The notes below the pieces were generated by a model. That model was not told the origin of the DNA. It was given only the letters and a program-made list of their open reading frames with translations, and searched no databases. From positions 932,060 to 996,059 of the forward strand of contig NW_019091536.1 in NCBI RefSeq assembly GCF_001949145.1: 64,000 bases of DNA, written 5' to 3'. Positions 36,438-51,400 of this stretch are shown here, one piece after another (positions within the stretch are counted from its first letter, which is position 1; the number at the start of each line of letters is the position of its first letter). Made by a program: the position numbers and the translations under genes. This stretch comes from Acanthaster planci. Its lineage: Eukaryota > Echinodermata > Asteroidea > Valvatida > Acanthasteridae.

Positions 36438-39400
36438 CTTTTTGTGTTTAATGAAAGAGGTACATAGAAGTCATTACATTGTTATAGATGTGGTTTATAA
36501 ACCAAAGAGCAAAAATCTAGCGACTTTTCACTAAACATTACGGAGGGCCTCCTCTAATAGTGAAAGCCAAGTGTTTGGGTTCTGTGCGGAGCAACTGTCA
36601 AGGTTAGTCTCTCTACAATAGATACTACAATTTTCACCGCTCTTTGCAAATAACTCGATGATTGTGTGCATAACACGTCACCATTGAATGCAGTCATTCC
36701 ATCATCTCAGGGTATCTTTTTATGAACTATTTTGCTCATTGGCGAACATTTGTGCCAAAAATTGCGGGATGAGAGATGAGGATTTGTGGGGAATGACTTG
36801 CTCGGCCATGTAAATTCGAAAAGCAGGGGGAGGGGGCACACCATGTGATAGTGAATAGGATCGCATCTGTAATATGTATTACATTCATGCAGAATCTTAC
36901 ATCACAATGGCATAGGCCTATTTATGGCTTTTCGGCGTTTCCTTTTTTGAGTGATATTGAATACATTTTATAAGTTGGGAAGTCAACAAATTCTATTCCT
37001 TCTTTTCTGTGCTCACCACAAAAAAGTGGGGGATAATGCACTGGCGTATCCCCAACCTCAAAAAGTGGGTGGATTTATCCCCCATCCCCTTGAATTTACA
37101 CCCATGAGTTTGTAACAGACTCACAGTTCGTCCGGGCAGTTGTCTGGTTGCTCCATTCGGTAACCGTCCTCGAGTTTGCGAACGACCTCAAAGCCGTCCA
37201 GCCCGGGGTACGGGACGCCCCCTAGAGTGTAGATCTCGTACAGAACTATGCCGAAGGACCAACTACAGAAGTAAAACACGAAACAATTTCTTGTGAGAAA
37301 AACGACACAATTCAAAGTCCTCTTCGGACCAAATTAAAGCATGAATTACAGTTTTGGACTTGCATGTACGATGGCCGTAGCTATATTTCTTTTCTATAAA
37401 TAAAAAAATGATTAATACAGTACCGGTAAAAAGGTTCTAGTTTGCACCTTTTCAGTTCAAACACAAAATCCTTCTGCGTTCCATTTGCGAAGAAAAAAAA
37501 AAGGAAAGTTAACTCACTGCTCCAAGAAATGCTTTCATTTCACCAATACAGCGGGGTAACTACAGGGAAGGGGTGGGGCGCAGGGGCACGCCCCCTAGCG
37601 AATGCCCATGCCCCCAATCCCTCTCCCCGTTTGAAATCTGTGAATAATCTCCGTTGAGTTTGTAAAGGTATGCAGCGACAGCTTATTTTCTTGTGGTGCC
37701 CCCTTGAAAAATATGACTACCCCCAGGTGCCCCCCCCGGACACTTAGCCCCCTAGTTATGTCACTGCATCAATAAGTGCTCATAAAAATCTAATGGACGT
37801 TTGGCAAGGATGGGAATGTGCTGATTTTGTGTTGAAAAACTGAGAACCTTATACTGCGTGAAACATGACAATCTGGACCTTGTCTTATAAATATACGTAC
37901 AGCAACAAGCCAGTACTTCAGTAGTGCAACGCTTCAATGTTGGTCGTGCTTAGTGCCGTTATAGGGTGAAACCTTCAGGAGGCATCTGGGTGCAAACACT
38001 TTTCGGGGGGACACTCAATGTAATTTCACCTTGGATTTTCAGCGGAGGGAACCCGTTAGGATCGAATCGAAGCCCCGCTTGAGCCCCCACGCTGGTTCAT
38101 CACCTGATGAGGTGGGTTCCGACATTGGCTAGGGGGTATGTGTCTCGTGCCCTCCGACGTCACCGGTTGTGCTTAGCGCTAATGAGTGGTTCACAACGCA
38201 GCAAATTGTATCCTCATGCTAAAGAACATCGGCGGCATGCATGCAATGTTGCCCTACTGCAGGTCTGTCTCCTCTGATTTTAAACATCCTGCAGCATATG
38301 AACAATCCTACTTACACGTCACTTTTGATGGAGCAGGTTCCCTTCGTGTTGGTTTCCAGACTGACCCACTTCAGAGGCCGCTTTTTCTCCTGCCCAAGTC
38401 TCTTGTAGCCCCGTTGATAAAGATCGTCCGCCATGCCAAAGTCCGAGATTTTAACCACCAAACCTTCGCCGACCAACACATTACGAGCGGCCAGGTCACC
38501 GTGGTAGTACCGAGTGTTGGACAAGTACTCCTGTTGCCAAATTACTTGGATATTAAAATGATAGTCTAAATGAAGTACATCTACAAAAATTGCAGTCGGT
38601 CCAAAATTCGGTCTAAAACTTCATATGATCAGTGTCTAAAACGGGAGTGATTACATGAAAAAAATCTACCAACTGTACGTGCAGTCGGGCAAAGCTTCAT
38701 GCTCGACGGACCTCTGTGGTGTATTCAGAGGATATGGGGACCAAAGGGTAAACGTTGACGAAATATCTATACATGTTTTTCCGTTTATTTATGAGCTAAA
38801 GGTATAAAAACACCATGCATTTGGCCGTATGGCACCCCCTTCTCGCCCTGCCCCTTTTGATTTTAAATGGAACTTTTCAAAAACATTTCCTTCATGTCCT
38901 CCTTGCCTGTTCCATCAGGATACGCCCCTGTACTCGCTACCCCCAATAGCCAGGTCCTCTCTCACTATTTTAGGTCTAATCAGTAGCAAAAGACATGAGC
39001 TGAAACGTTTCCTTGGGTTATCTCCTAAGCTTGGCGCCACCATATAGCACCGGCTACTGGAACTTTTAAAGGTTCATTTGTCACACAGCATTTCACGTTC
39101 TCATTGCAAACTTACCATGCCACGCGCAATTTGGCGGGCTATCTGCAGTTGCCCAGTCTCAGTGATGCAGAAAATCGGGTCCTCAGCTTGAAATTTCTCC
39201 TGAAAGAAGAATGGTTAAAAACCTTTTGCATAACAGACTGCGCGTGTGCATTCGTAAACAGCTTCCTAGGAATTTTGTTCAAATCTTCAACGCTGTCACA
39301 TTTTACGGTGACAGGAATTGACGGTCATCTTATATATATGCACTTCCGGTGACATTTTGATCTAGAACTAAACCGAAATATCTACAAAAGTTCTGCAGTG

Positions 39401-42400
39401 CAAAAAACTTTTCTCTCGGTGTGTAGTTCAATAAATATTGAGAAGTGCAAGGAATGTGATGATACGGAATTCGGAATGCAAAAATTATCTTAATGAATTC
39501 AATTGACATAGTCTGGGTCCGAATAACCTAGCAGCGGCTTACGCTACACAAGATATTATTTTATGCAGTGGTAGTGGCAGCAATTAGTTCCCATAGACTC
39601 TTGTGCAATTTCAAGCCGCAGCCAAGTGATTTGGACTTTTGGACTTGGTCTTACATCTCTACACTTCCACAGAAAGCCAAGGAGGTCTCCGTATTTCATG
39701 TACTCAGTGATGAGATAGTAGGGCTCATCCACCGTGCAGCAGCCGAGTATGGCAAGGATGTTGGGATGGTGACCAATGTCAATGATCAGCTTGATTTCGT
39801 CCAGGAAATCCTCTCTAGCCTCCCGTGTTGCGTTCACTGTGGACCGATTAAACCAGTAATTTAAATAACTTGATCAAGTGCATATAAAGCGAAAGTATTA
39901 CTCGCTGGATTTCTTAAGCTGGCCAGAGGCGAGGTGATTCGACTTCAAAATCTTATATTTAACGTTCCACTTACAGCTCTGTTTTGTCATACTGGCTGTC
40001 TCAACAGAAAGACTTTCAATTGAATAGCATAAGGACCAATGTAGGATGCATCAATTCGGTACAATTTGTGTTTGGTTTTAACGTCCTCTTTTCGCAAGAA
40101 AAGTCAAGACAGAAGAATACACACTTTGCTGTACTTTTTTTGTTCCAAGAACTATACTTCTCCATGTACTAGCGATGTGTACCAGGGCTGCTTCGTTTAT
40201 ATGATAAACAGCACAGTTCACGTACAAGCGGGCAAGAGAGGAAGAGACGCTCTTCGTCAGAGCAAAACATAGTAAACACAACACATAATAGCCAAATGAG
40301 GGCGCCCAAAGAGCTGCGGATACCTACTTTTGAGGCTCTTCACGGCTACCGGTCGGGGTGCGTACTTCTTTAATGAACTGTCTGCAGAGTTTAGTATTCC
40401 GCTATACACGATACCGAACTGACCACTGCCGAGTTTCTCGTTGATGGTCAAAAGGGAGCGGTCGATCTCTCTCGACTGGAAATCAACGTCTGGTTCCCGC
40501 AGCTCATCGAATGATGACTTCATGCCTGCAGGGGTTCCTAAACAAACGAATATATTGCTTTTTTAAGCTATATGACACACACGAGACTATTTCAAGTTAA
40601 CTTAGCAAAGTGTACATGAATGAAGCGGTAATCTAACATCAAAGAGTTGTTGCTGCCCCCAACGGCCCTTCACCAATCAAGGAAGAAAAGTAACTAATAT
40701 CATAAATTTCTGGCTCCCCCTCCTTAGCTGTGTAACAGTATACCTAGGCCTGTATATTTTCCCACTCCAAATTTTAGTGGAGTTTGATAATACAGACTTC
40801 AAATAAGCTCTCTGCCCTTCCACAGCTTAGAATTTAGAGCACTATTTCATGAACGTATTGAGTGCTATACTTCCAAAAAATAAGAACCCTCCCCCCCTCG
40901 TATGGACTGAGATAATGCCTCTTTGTTTGAGGAAGGCTTGACGGATGCCCTGGACAGGTTTTCAATTACTTCAGGAGTGAGCTGTGGGGGTGTTGGACAC
41001 AAATTCGATCTGCTCATGACCCTTAATGAAAGGAGGGAACTGTAGTTGGCCTATCGAAACGTTATATCAGCCCAGTTAAGCTATAATTTCACAGAGCCGC
41101 TAAGCAGAGAAATCTGCCAAGCTCAAAAAACCTTTACTTTGGTTGCTAATAAAAGTGGTGTACTTTGTGGGGACTGGTCCTCCGATTTCTTTCTTTTTTT
41201 GGGGGGGGAGTTAACAACTTAGGCCCCCTATTCACGTATGTTCACCCCTTCCACTTGTTTGTGCGCATGCGCTAAAATTCGGCAAAGTCGAAGTGTTGCT
41301 TGTTAAAATGGCGACGCCAGCCAGCAAATGACTACACCAAAATCTATATGCGGAGATCTTCCGCACTGTCTGAACGTTTGCTGAATTTATACCAGAGAAA
41401 TAAAATCAGGCTTCAGATTTCATTTTAAAGTGACATGTTGGAGAGAACGGGGTGAAAGATGTCTGTATACGTTACATTTCTGAACGCAAAAAACGGTATT
41501 TTGAACTTGAAAATTAGAACTGTTCTCCGGTTGGTCCACACATGCTGCGTATCCTGATTACTGAAAGAGTGTTTGAAAAAGGTTACCATGTTATGTTTAG
41601 CTATAGCGAATTGTCCTTGGTTAGTTTGCTCAATTTCAATTTTGGCTCTCTGTCGACCGGTCGGCCATGATTTACGTGTACACATGTGCGAGTTTGTGTA
41701 CATGTGCTGTACGTGTACTCCATCTATGCACGTAACTACTACGGACAAATGATTCCGTGCAAGATATTAAATTCGCAATCACTTGAAAATACTACCGATG
41801 TTTTTATTAGACCTTACTACACACGGCACTTTATTTTGTTTGTTTGGATAAACTCGAGAAGTTGTTTTAAAATGGAAAAGACCGTGGATGTATTTTCTTT
41901 CCAATCTGATTGTGTTTATTTTTTGTAAAAATTACTTTTTCAAAATTTGTTTCAAATTTTGTGCAGCTTGGTTCATATAATGCGGTGGTTTAATGTTGTC
42001 TAATCCATTTTTAGTTATCGGGTTATCTTCGTGAACTTTATTTGATTGTGTTTTGTTAAAAAATAATCATGATCTTCATCCGCGAAAAGAAATGTCGGAA
42101 CGATGTTCGACGCCGCCTGCCTCGAAATCCACAGTAAAGTGATCCAGTACGCATGCGCTAGCTCTTAACTAAGTGGTGCACAAGGGTATGGGAATGAACA
42201 TACGTGACTTGTTAACCAGCATTTCTGCCGGGCAACATTATGAAATTGGGCCAAGTCATTAACCGCTGATTAAGATAAAAACTGACCCTTTCTAGATCCC
42301 CCTTCCTCGGGGTATCGAACAAATATCGCCTCTTTGGACTCCGCCACTGCCTTTCTTCTCTTGATGAAACGGAGTATCAGGGCGCCCACAACGGCGAAAG

Positions 42401-45400
42401 TTGCCATGAACGACACAACAATTACGGCCACATACGAGGGCGCTGTCTGTTGTCCCGTTGTTGCACTTGCAAAGGTGGTTACATCCGGGGATGGTTTCAA
42501 TTTAGCACATAACTCTTCTACAAAAATAAGGGAACAGACGTTAAATTTCGCAACTGCTTTAGGAAAGTATTTTCCTAGGCCATTCAACAAAATCAAACGA
42601 GATGGAGGCCAAAGTAAACTGATACAGTACGAAAATTATTGACCAATTAGAATGATTTTAGGTTTAAACACATTTAAAATACATCAGATACGCGGATAAA
42701 ACAACGCAAACCAACCATGAAAGCGACTTTGTGCAATCTAAACGGGACATACATAGAGTTAACTGCCACGTGAGAGGGGCGTTTTGCTTCGCTCAGGGGC
42801 TTGGGCGTTGCCAGGGGGTTAACCACATTTCCAAGGGGATTTCAAGGAAATAAGTGCTCATCATATAACAAAAATGCTTAAGAAGTCATGACTAGAGCTA
42901 GGGGAAAGCAAAATGGTGATTGTCATCCCTTTTCATTTTGGTTTTTCATTTCTTTTGCAGTGTTTACTTTTTTTAAGCCTTTCCTATTCTTCTGTTTTTA
43001 AGGGAAGGGCAAGCACTGCTTCCCCCAATACCATGCTCAATAGCCAAAATCCTTCACCAAATTTTATGAGGGAAATATAGGTCACAGCTATACACAGACC
43101 CACGAAGTATTAAGGGTCAATTTCTACCTACGTAAATGCATAAATGATACATTCAGTGCGCAAGCGCGCAAGATTAACTCTATTCATTGAATGCTGGAGG
43201 AAATTACGTCGTTTGGCCGTTGAATTTTTAGTAATAGTATGTTTTGCAAACATTTTATCACTTGTAAAAAGACTCTGATCATATGCAGTCGGAGAATGTT
43301 TTGGAAACTCCGTCAGTTAACATACGTAATACATTTATGTTGACTACAGTAATTACACTACCTATGCGCGTTGCAAAGTCAATAGGCGTCGGTCAAATTA
43401 CCGTAATACGACTGAATGAAAGAGACAGATCTCACTTTTTTTTATTTTCACTGACCTGATCGGGTTGAATTACTAGCAAACTGCGCACTGTGCGTATCGA
43501 AGTCCAGCACAGCCCACGCTCCGCCCTTCCCATCGTCCGTATATGCTCTCACCTATACAGTCATTAGTTAACATTTACGCCTCGCCGTTAAATACAAAAT
43601 AAAACTGTTCAGCTGTCCCACCTGAAGAAATTAATATCTTTCATCTGTCTTCAAAACACAATCACCGAAGAATAGAGCTTGCTTGTTTTTTCTGTGATAA
43701 CCCACAACTAACAGTTATTTTCTCCATCCGCTTCGTACTTCAGCCAGGAGTTGCTTTTACAACGCCTTATATTCTCAGTACTCCAAGACACAAAATGGTA
43801 CCACTTTGACGCCATATACACCTTATTAAAAGTAAACAGGTTTTAATCTTGATTGGGGAAAAAGCGCCGATTCTGGTGCAGATATTCGATCTCAACCGTT
43901 TTTAACAATCTATTAGTAACCAGTTGTGTCTCGTGTGTTCCTCTGTATGATGTCATGATAAAACTTACCATTGCTGTATAATTTGAGGAGCTCTTGACGT
44001 CTTCCAGTTCCTTCGTATAAAATAATTTGTCCTAAAACCGGAGGAATAAAGAACATCTGTAAACAAATTAGTTTGGTGTCTGAAGTTGAGAAACTAATAA
44101 AGCTGAATTAAGTTAAACTTTGGTGCGTATATTACTACTGCACGGTTCATTGAAATCTGTAATGCAAAGTTGCTGTAGGGCTGCATTAGCGAGAGAAACT
44201 GGTTCTTCGTTCATGATGCATTACACCATTTCGCAACTGTGTTGCCAGGTAAGTGTTTTTCAGGGCACAGACAAGCAAAGCCAACCTGATTCAGGATCAA
44301 TTAACCCTTGGGTTTAGATGCATACAGTTGTAATCGATAAAAAAGAAATAAATATAAAATGAAATAAATTCATCTGACAAAAAACAAACAATGAAAACGC
44401 TCCATGAATAATGCCCTGGTCGCTACCAACACAGGCTTTAGGACATTCTGTTGGATATCAAATAAAACGCGTAACCGCGAGCACAGTTGGCCGGATATCA
44501 TATATAACCTCATTAAGACTGTCCCCTCATGCAAAACCTTAGGGGGCACAACACGAAGTTCCACAGGGATCCTTTGGATAAGGCCTCTTCCCCATAAAGC
44601 CTTAAGGAACCCTTCATGTTCCCTTAGAAACATGCTACAAGTTAATTACTTTAAGCGAAATGAAGAGTGAGATGTTGTGACGAATTGTCCAACGATATGC
44701 GTGCGCGCGCATACTGCCAGTCAAAGCAGCCGTCCGTGACCACCAAACACAGAAAATTATAACCATCGTACCCCCTGTACCGATATTTGTTTGACGGAAA
44801 TAAACTTTGTCTGCGTCTGATTTGGGGGAATCAGTATCAAGTGACCAACACATTTGATTGAGGAAGCACCTGGCACAGGTCTAGTTTCGAACATAATTAC
44901 CTGATCATGGAAAACCTTCAGGGGTAATTCTGTGGAAGTAGTGTTGTAGCGTAACTCGTAGAGTGAAATGTTGTCACTCACTTGAGACGAAGGACTCCAG
45001 GATAACACCACTGTGTACTGACCCATATCCGACACTGAAGGCGCTGCACAGTCCAACTGAAAATCCAAGGGTACCCCGGGTATTCGACGCCTTGAAGAAA
45101 ATTCAGCCGTTAATGATACTCCTTTCATTACTTTAAAAAGATTCACGAAAAGTCGATTTTATTAGGGGATTTGTAAGAATCAAGGTTTCATTCCGTTTTC
45201 CCTGTTTAGCCATGCCATCCTCCTCTTTAACAAACTCTCCCATATCACGTGACAAGCTTATAAATTATCTCAAAGTGTTAGCTGGTGTAGAATTTTGGCC
45301 AAACTTACTTTTTCCTTCGCAGAACTCTTTGTCGCCAGTTTCCAAGTAGCAATCTGTCAAAAATAAACCTTATTATCAGGGACTTTCAGGAGGAGGGCAA

Positions 45401-48400
45401 AACTCGACCTTTGATTTTAGTTTCATTACTTTTTATGAACTATAACGACGGTACATAATATAGGACACAACACCCTTGTTACTAACAAGTTGGCGCTGAA
45501 GAAAACTGTCATGACATCCGGAACAGCAAGCAGTGTTCCCTTTGCATGTTTTTTATGGGGTTTATCACGCAGACTTTTATCGTTTCAGCTTTTGACAATT
45601 CGGTGAGGGCGCATTTAGTTGGGTAGGTATGGAAAGGCTGTCGATGAGACCGCCCTCTCACGTTTTGGAAGAACAATTCAAACTGAAAACACTCCAAGAA
45701 CCAGTCCTTTCGGAATTTTTTTTTTTTTTGTGATCTTCAAGCGATATTGTGGAAAAGTCACCTGGAGATGGGTGAATAACGAATTTCGTAAACGATCATT
45801 CACTTTCGGTATCACTGTTCCTATGGGTTTCCCTGTTCATGCACATTTTTTTGTGCTTATGCAAAAGCAAGAATGAATAACGCTGAAAAAATTACCTACA
45901 TGCTTCGATCGGTTTTAGATTCAATTGACCTTACCTTATGCAGTTCTGGTCAGCAAAGGTTAGAAGATTTTTAGAATTCTAGAATCTTTCGTACACAGAA
46001 TGTTAAAAAACCGTAAAATGATAATTTTATTTTGGTCCGGTTTTATTTCAACTTTCACCTAAAGACTGCCTTAAAATATAATTTCGTAACTGCTCATCTG
46101 CGCACCAGAACTCCGGCTTGCAATAGTTGTCATTTTAGATTTAAGATTCGGAAGTGTTTAGCGTATCAGTGTTAATTAATGTACGGTAGAGGGTTTTTTG
46201 TGAAGCAAAGAATGCCCTGGTCATCACACATTTCTTCAAATCGTCTGTTGACATTTGCTCAAATGCAAATCGCGGCAAGTCGGCCATTTTTATTTTTCTT
46301 AAATGGAAAGGCCTCTCTATGAAAACCTCCTTGTGGCGCACTGTTTAACAAATTGCCGAAAGGGACATATGCGATAGCCCGTTTAATGTTGAAAAACTCG
46401 GTGTTAGGATTTCAACGGAGCGATCTGTCACGGAACAGCAGCTCCGTAATAATAATAATAATAAAAATAGTCAGTTCTTATATAGTGCATATCACGGAAT
46501 ATGCTCATATCGTCTGAACATTCCTGAAACCATTTAGGCTCCCTGGGGAGTGCACTACATAAAACAGTGCTTACTGCCGTTGGCAGGGGCCAATACAACT
46601 AACAGTGGCAATGTTATATTGGCCATCGGATCCGGGGAAAACAGAGAGGCTATAGTCAAAGCAGTTTACAAGAGAACTTATTTTACAGTTTATAACAGAT
46701 AAATAAACAAACGTAATTTGAATATTCCTGCGATATTCAATTTGTTTTGGATTCCTTATTCCTTGATTTGAGAGCCGTAATGTTCAATCTTTTTTTTCCA
46801 ATTTTCCTCGTAGAAATCACAGTCAAGTCAGATATTTGGAAATTGTACTCAATTTGATACAGGTAATGATAATTTGAAATTACATCACATTTTCCTATTA
46901 TAATTATCTTAATCAAATTACATACAGAAAACATTTTGTAACTTAAACAAATATTTCAAACAAGCTGATAAAAAACCCAGGTTTTAGGAAAGAACGCTGT
47001 CAAAAAAAGAAAACAGTACATTTTACAAAGGAACAATAAGTGACTTTTTCATCAATCGTCATAGAATAAGAACACTTTCAATAAAAGCAGGCCAAAGGTT
47101 TACTCACCGGGTGAATTCTTTGTCTTAAAAACCTCTTTGGATTTTCGTTTGTTCGTCGAATTGCAGACTGTCGAAACCTAATTGAATTTAAAACACAGTG
47201 ATAAACTCGGTCACCTTTGAGTTATGCACCTCGTTATTCAAGTTAAAAAATATAAGAAAAATAGTCAAGGAAATGAAGTGGTTCAAACGTTTGTCGAGAA
47301 AATAGCTAGAGATTTATCAATACTGAAAAAATGGCAAAATATCAATTTTGAGATTATAATTATGACGTCTTATCTCTCTTTGCAAAAACGCTTTTCTTAC
47401 CCCGAAAAAATAAGTGTATCCAAAATGGAGACCGGTGAACAAGTAATATTCCTTCTCCTAATAAAAAAATACAAAAGTTAAATCACAAGAAAATACTCTG
47501 GTTCTCAGCTAAATTACTGCCATTTTTTCTTCTGCAAGCTGATTTTACCCCCACATTGTGACCACTGTGGTTTACTACCCACCACTGTTAACAAACGAGG
47601 CTTTTCAGAGAAATGACTCCGTTCAAATTTGGACCTAAAACCTGGTCGAGAACGTGTTGAAGTGAGCTTTTGTCATCAAATAAAATATGCTTCAATATAA
47701 CAAATTTGGGCAATACCTAAATGTATAATAAATTTTCAAAATTAATATTTCCCAACAGCAAAAATCAGTACTCCCCTGGGATTCGAACCCAAAACACCCA
47801 CTTCAGGCTAATCTTTTCTTGCCCACTACCGGTACGGTACGTGCGCTACGCAAACGCAAACCAGCTCGACTGAATTTCCGTGGTTTTCCTTCATTTTGTA
47901 CCTATGACCCTACATAATGACGCTTTAACTCTATAAATGCAAACAGTGCAAAAACTCGCCCTCAAAAAGAGTGAGTCCCTCATAAAACCACGCTAAAAGA
48001 CTGAAAACCACGCTAAAAGACTGAAAACCACGCTAAAAGACTGAAAACCACCCTAAAAGACTGAAAACTACGCTAAAACAGTGTGAAGCACTCCCAAAGA
48101 GTGAAATTTCCACTCGAAAAAAGTTGTCGTTACAAGGACAACGGGAAAAAAGTTGTCCTTTATACATAGCTCATCTTATGAAGTTATTCTCACTTTTTTG
48201 GAGTGGCTTTTCAATCTTTTGGAAGGGTTCATAAGGACGTACCCTTTTGGGGAGGGAGTTTTTTACCCCTGTGCCTTTAGAAAGTGAAGCTGTTAAGTAT
48301 TTCAGGTGAAAACTAGTCAGGCCCCGTTCCGAATAGGGGCATTTCTCTGTAAAACCTTGTTTGTTAACGGGGCTGGGTAGTCGGATCTGCTGTTGAGGTT

Positions 48401-51400
48401 ATGCGTTGCTGGTAACTCAGAGGCTGCTCTTTGTTTTTAATATCGTTACAATGAATGCACAAAAGAATTTACTTGAGCATATCCTAGAGGAAGGAAAAAA
48501 TACGCTCTACATTGACGCCACGTGCATGAGGTCTATTACGAAGAAATCGCGCTTCCGTTCAAATTCAGTCATTGTAGAAACGCAATGATCTACAGAGTAC
48601 GGCCAGATTTAGGTAGTCAAGAAGAGCAAGGCACTTTTACTTGCTAAAACCTGACAAATGGATATTTTGCCAAACGTTCGTCAAAGCATCAAATACCTTC
48701 ATCTTTAGACCAATAACTTCCCAAAGTTAGTGAAGTTTCACCGGATTTATTAAAGGAATGTCGAATTTCAACAGCTCCCCGTTGGGGATCTGAAAAAATA
48801 TATATCACCGAAACAAAAATTTCAAATTATATCTCACAAAAGAAATGTTTCTAGAAAGAGATCTTGTAAAACCCAACTTTCATGTCTTAAAAAAACTTGG
48901 GAAAATGCATCTTCTGTGAGCCTGATGTAAAGGTATTTTGTAAGAGCAATGTTTCCCAGAATTATAAACCTTGTTTCTTAAAATTGATCTCCCCAAAACA
49001 AACTAAAATTAAGTAGTAAAACAATCATCGAAAAACATGTTACATAAACACTTGAAAAATACATCGACTTTGGAATGTTTACACATACCTCACTTTTTGA
49101 TGAATATTAAACATGTAATTTCGTATATGATTGCTATTCACCTGCTGCGTGTTTTGCGCTTTGGTAATCTTGTACACGAAACAGACGCGAACAGTATGGA
49201 CACATTGACAGATAACTACCGTTTTCGTCAATCCTGCTAAGGAACAGTTATTTATCGACAGCTTTTGTGTGTTCCGATTCAAGTCAACTCGCACTGCATA
49301 TCCTCCAAAGTCTAGAAAAAACAAAGGAAAATTGAAGATTGTGAAGTTACTGCATGATAAAGAGAGCTTGATATTGAAAATAATGAAGCCTTGACGGCTT
49401 AGTGATTGAGGATAAGCCTGGCTAAGTGCACGTCTGCACGTCAATCAGTAAGCACATAGCTTACAAGCTTGATAGACCTTCACAGTGAACAAAGGCACCA
49501 AGCATAGCTGAAAATATAATCACGGTCTAAGTGCATGAAAGAGAGAGGAAGAAGGTGTAGAAAAACAGACATAACATCCTGGGGGATATACGTAAATTTA
49601 TTGTCACCTTAATAGAGCCAAAGTGTTAGCCAACTGTGCCGCTGCACATTTTCGGCAATGGTTATTGCCATGTATTTTTTTCTGATGAACCTTCAGGGGA
49701 TTTGTTATTTCACTCCAATCTTACGAAAATCAGAAAAAGTATTCTGGCGAAATGCGCATTTTTCGAGACATGTCAGCCGAAAATGTTAACTTTTCAAATT
49801 GACAAGTACTATACAGAGATAAAACAATAAAACCCTGAATGCACGCGGAGGTTCATCTGTTCTTCCTTTTAAACTGGACCATTGGAAGGAAGAAATTGCG
49901 AAGAAAAAGGAATCCACCCTGTGACTGTGAGAAGGTCGAAGACAACCTGGCCCTCGTTTTGGGTTAATGTATTTTGGAAGATGTCGTGCTGCTTATTTTG
50001 AACAGTCGACTCGGTCTCTCTTCTCTCACTAGGGAGGGATAGCTCTTGGTGCACGGAGCAAAGATAGCTAGCTACAATGTAGTTCTTTTCGAAGTACAAA
50101 ATAGTACAGCACGCGTATTAGCGAATGGAGCTCTCGCCCCACCCCATCGAGTTTCTAGTGCCGATTAAATTTGCTTGAGACTGTTGGAAATATGTGTGTT
50201 CCTGAAAGGAGAGATGATTCCCCTTACACATTTGAATGCAAACCGAGACGCTAAGAAATGATGGGCAGGCAATCCTGCCATCCACTCAAAGACCGCTTCA
50301 TAATTGGCACGAGAGCCGACACGAATGTGGTTGTAATGTGACGTTAGATGACCAGCCTGTACCGTACCTTATGGAAGAATGTTTTTTTACCATTCAACAA
50401 GCGTGAGGGGGATTCCACCACCAAAGAAATTAACTTGGCTGTCTCGTGCCCATGGGTCGAAAATTGTCGTGGCGAGGGAGATTGTGCGTTCCTGAGATCT
50501 GGGAGAGAGCTACCGTGTGGCGGATCAGTCTCTAAGGGAGGTTCCAGACAAAAGTAGACCCAACAGATCTACCATTGACCACATCTCCGCTCTCCACCTA
50601 ATCATTGAGAAGTGTCGGGAGTACAGAGGAGATCATCACCTGTTCATCGCCTTGATAGGTCTCAAGGCTGCATTTGACACGGTTGATCATGCATCCCTGT
50701 GAAAGATCTTCGATATCATTGGAGCATCCCCAAAGTTCACCCGTATGTTCCAAAGGCTCTATCGCGACACAGATCAACAGCGGGTCAGACAGGGGTGTGT
50801 AGCTGCTCCAGACCTCTTCAAATGCGTCATCGAACACCTGATGACGAAGGTTTGCAAGGTAATCCCCGGCGTATCATACGGCAACTACCACTTGGCCGAC
50901 CTCGAGTATACAGACGACACCAACTTGTTTTGCCCATCCGTGGACCAACTCAGAGAGGCGCTCAGCTCACCTTGTAACACCATGAGACAGTCAAGCTCCG
51001 TCTGAAGGATAACTGGCCTGAGACCAAGCTGATGCCCATCGGCGATGGACCAGATCTTCCCCCTCTTCATGTGGACAGGGTCGAATTTTTCCCCTCTTCG
51101 TGTACCTCGGCTCGATTGTTACCAGCAACGGGGATCTTAGGCCTGAGATTGATCGGAGACGGGGCCTGGCGGCGGTGTCATGCAGTGTCTGTGGAAGCCT
51201 CTCTGGCGACACCGCACCATCTTCCGCCAGACAAAGCATGTGATCTACAGTGCCTCTGTTCTTTCCGTTAAGTTATTAGACGGAGCTGAGACCTGGCCAC
51301 TGCACAAGACATTAGCTTCAAGGATTGATGGCTTCGACAGCAGATCTCTCCGCAACATTGAACACATCAAGTGGTACCACTGGGTCACGAATGACGAGCT

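Noticed and set aside
47984-48080. Regular repeats that might suggest a CRISPR array
   Set aside because: Units are contiguous 20-mers without spacers, in a eukaryotic intron; a minisatellite.
48742-48789. Exon-like stretch on the minus strand ([16 protein letters not shown]) with a TTTTTTCAG acceptor and GTGAAA donor, phase 0-0
   Set aside because: The exon at 47,457-47,401 fits the FN3 middle position much better and matches RTK-A. This one could only be an extra or alternative exon and has a poor donor.
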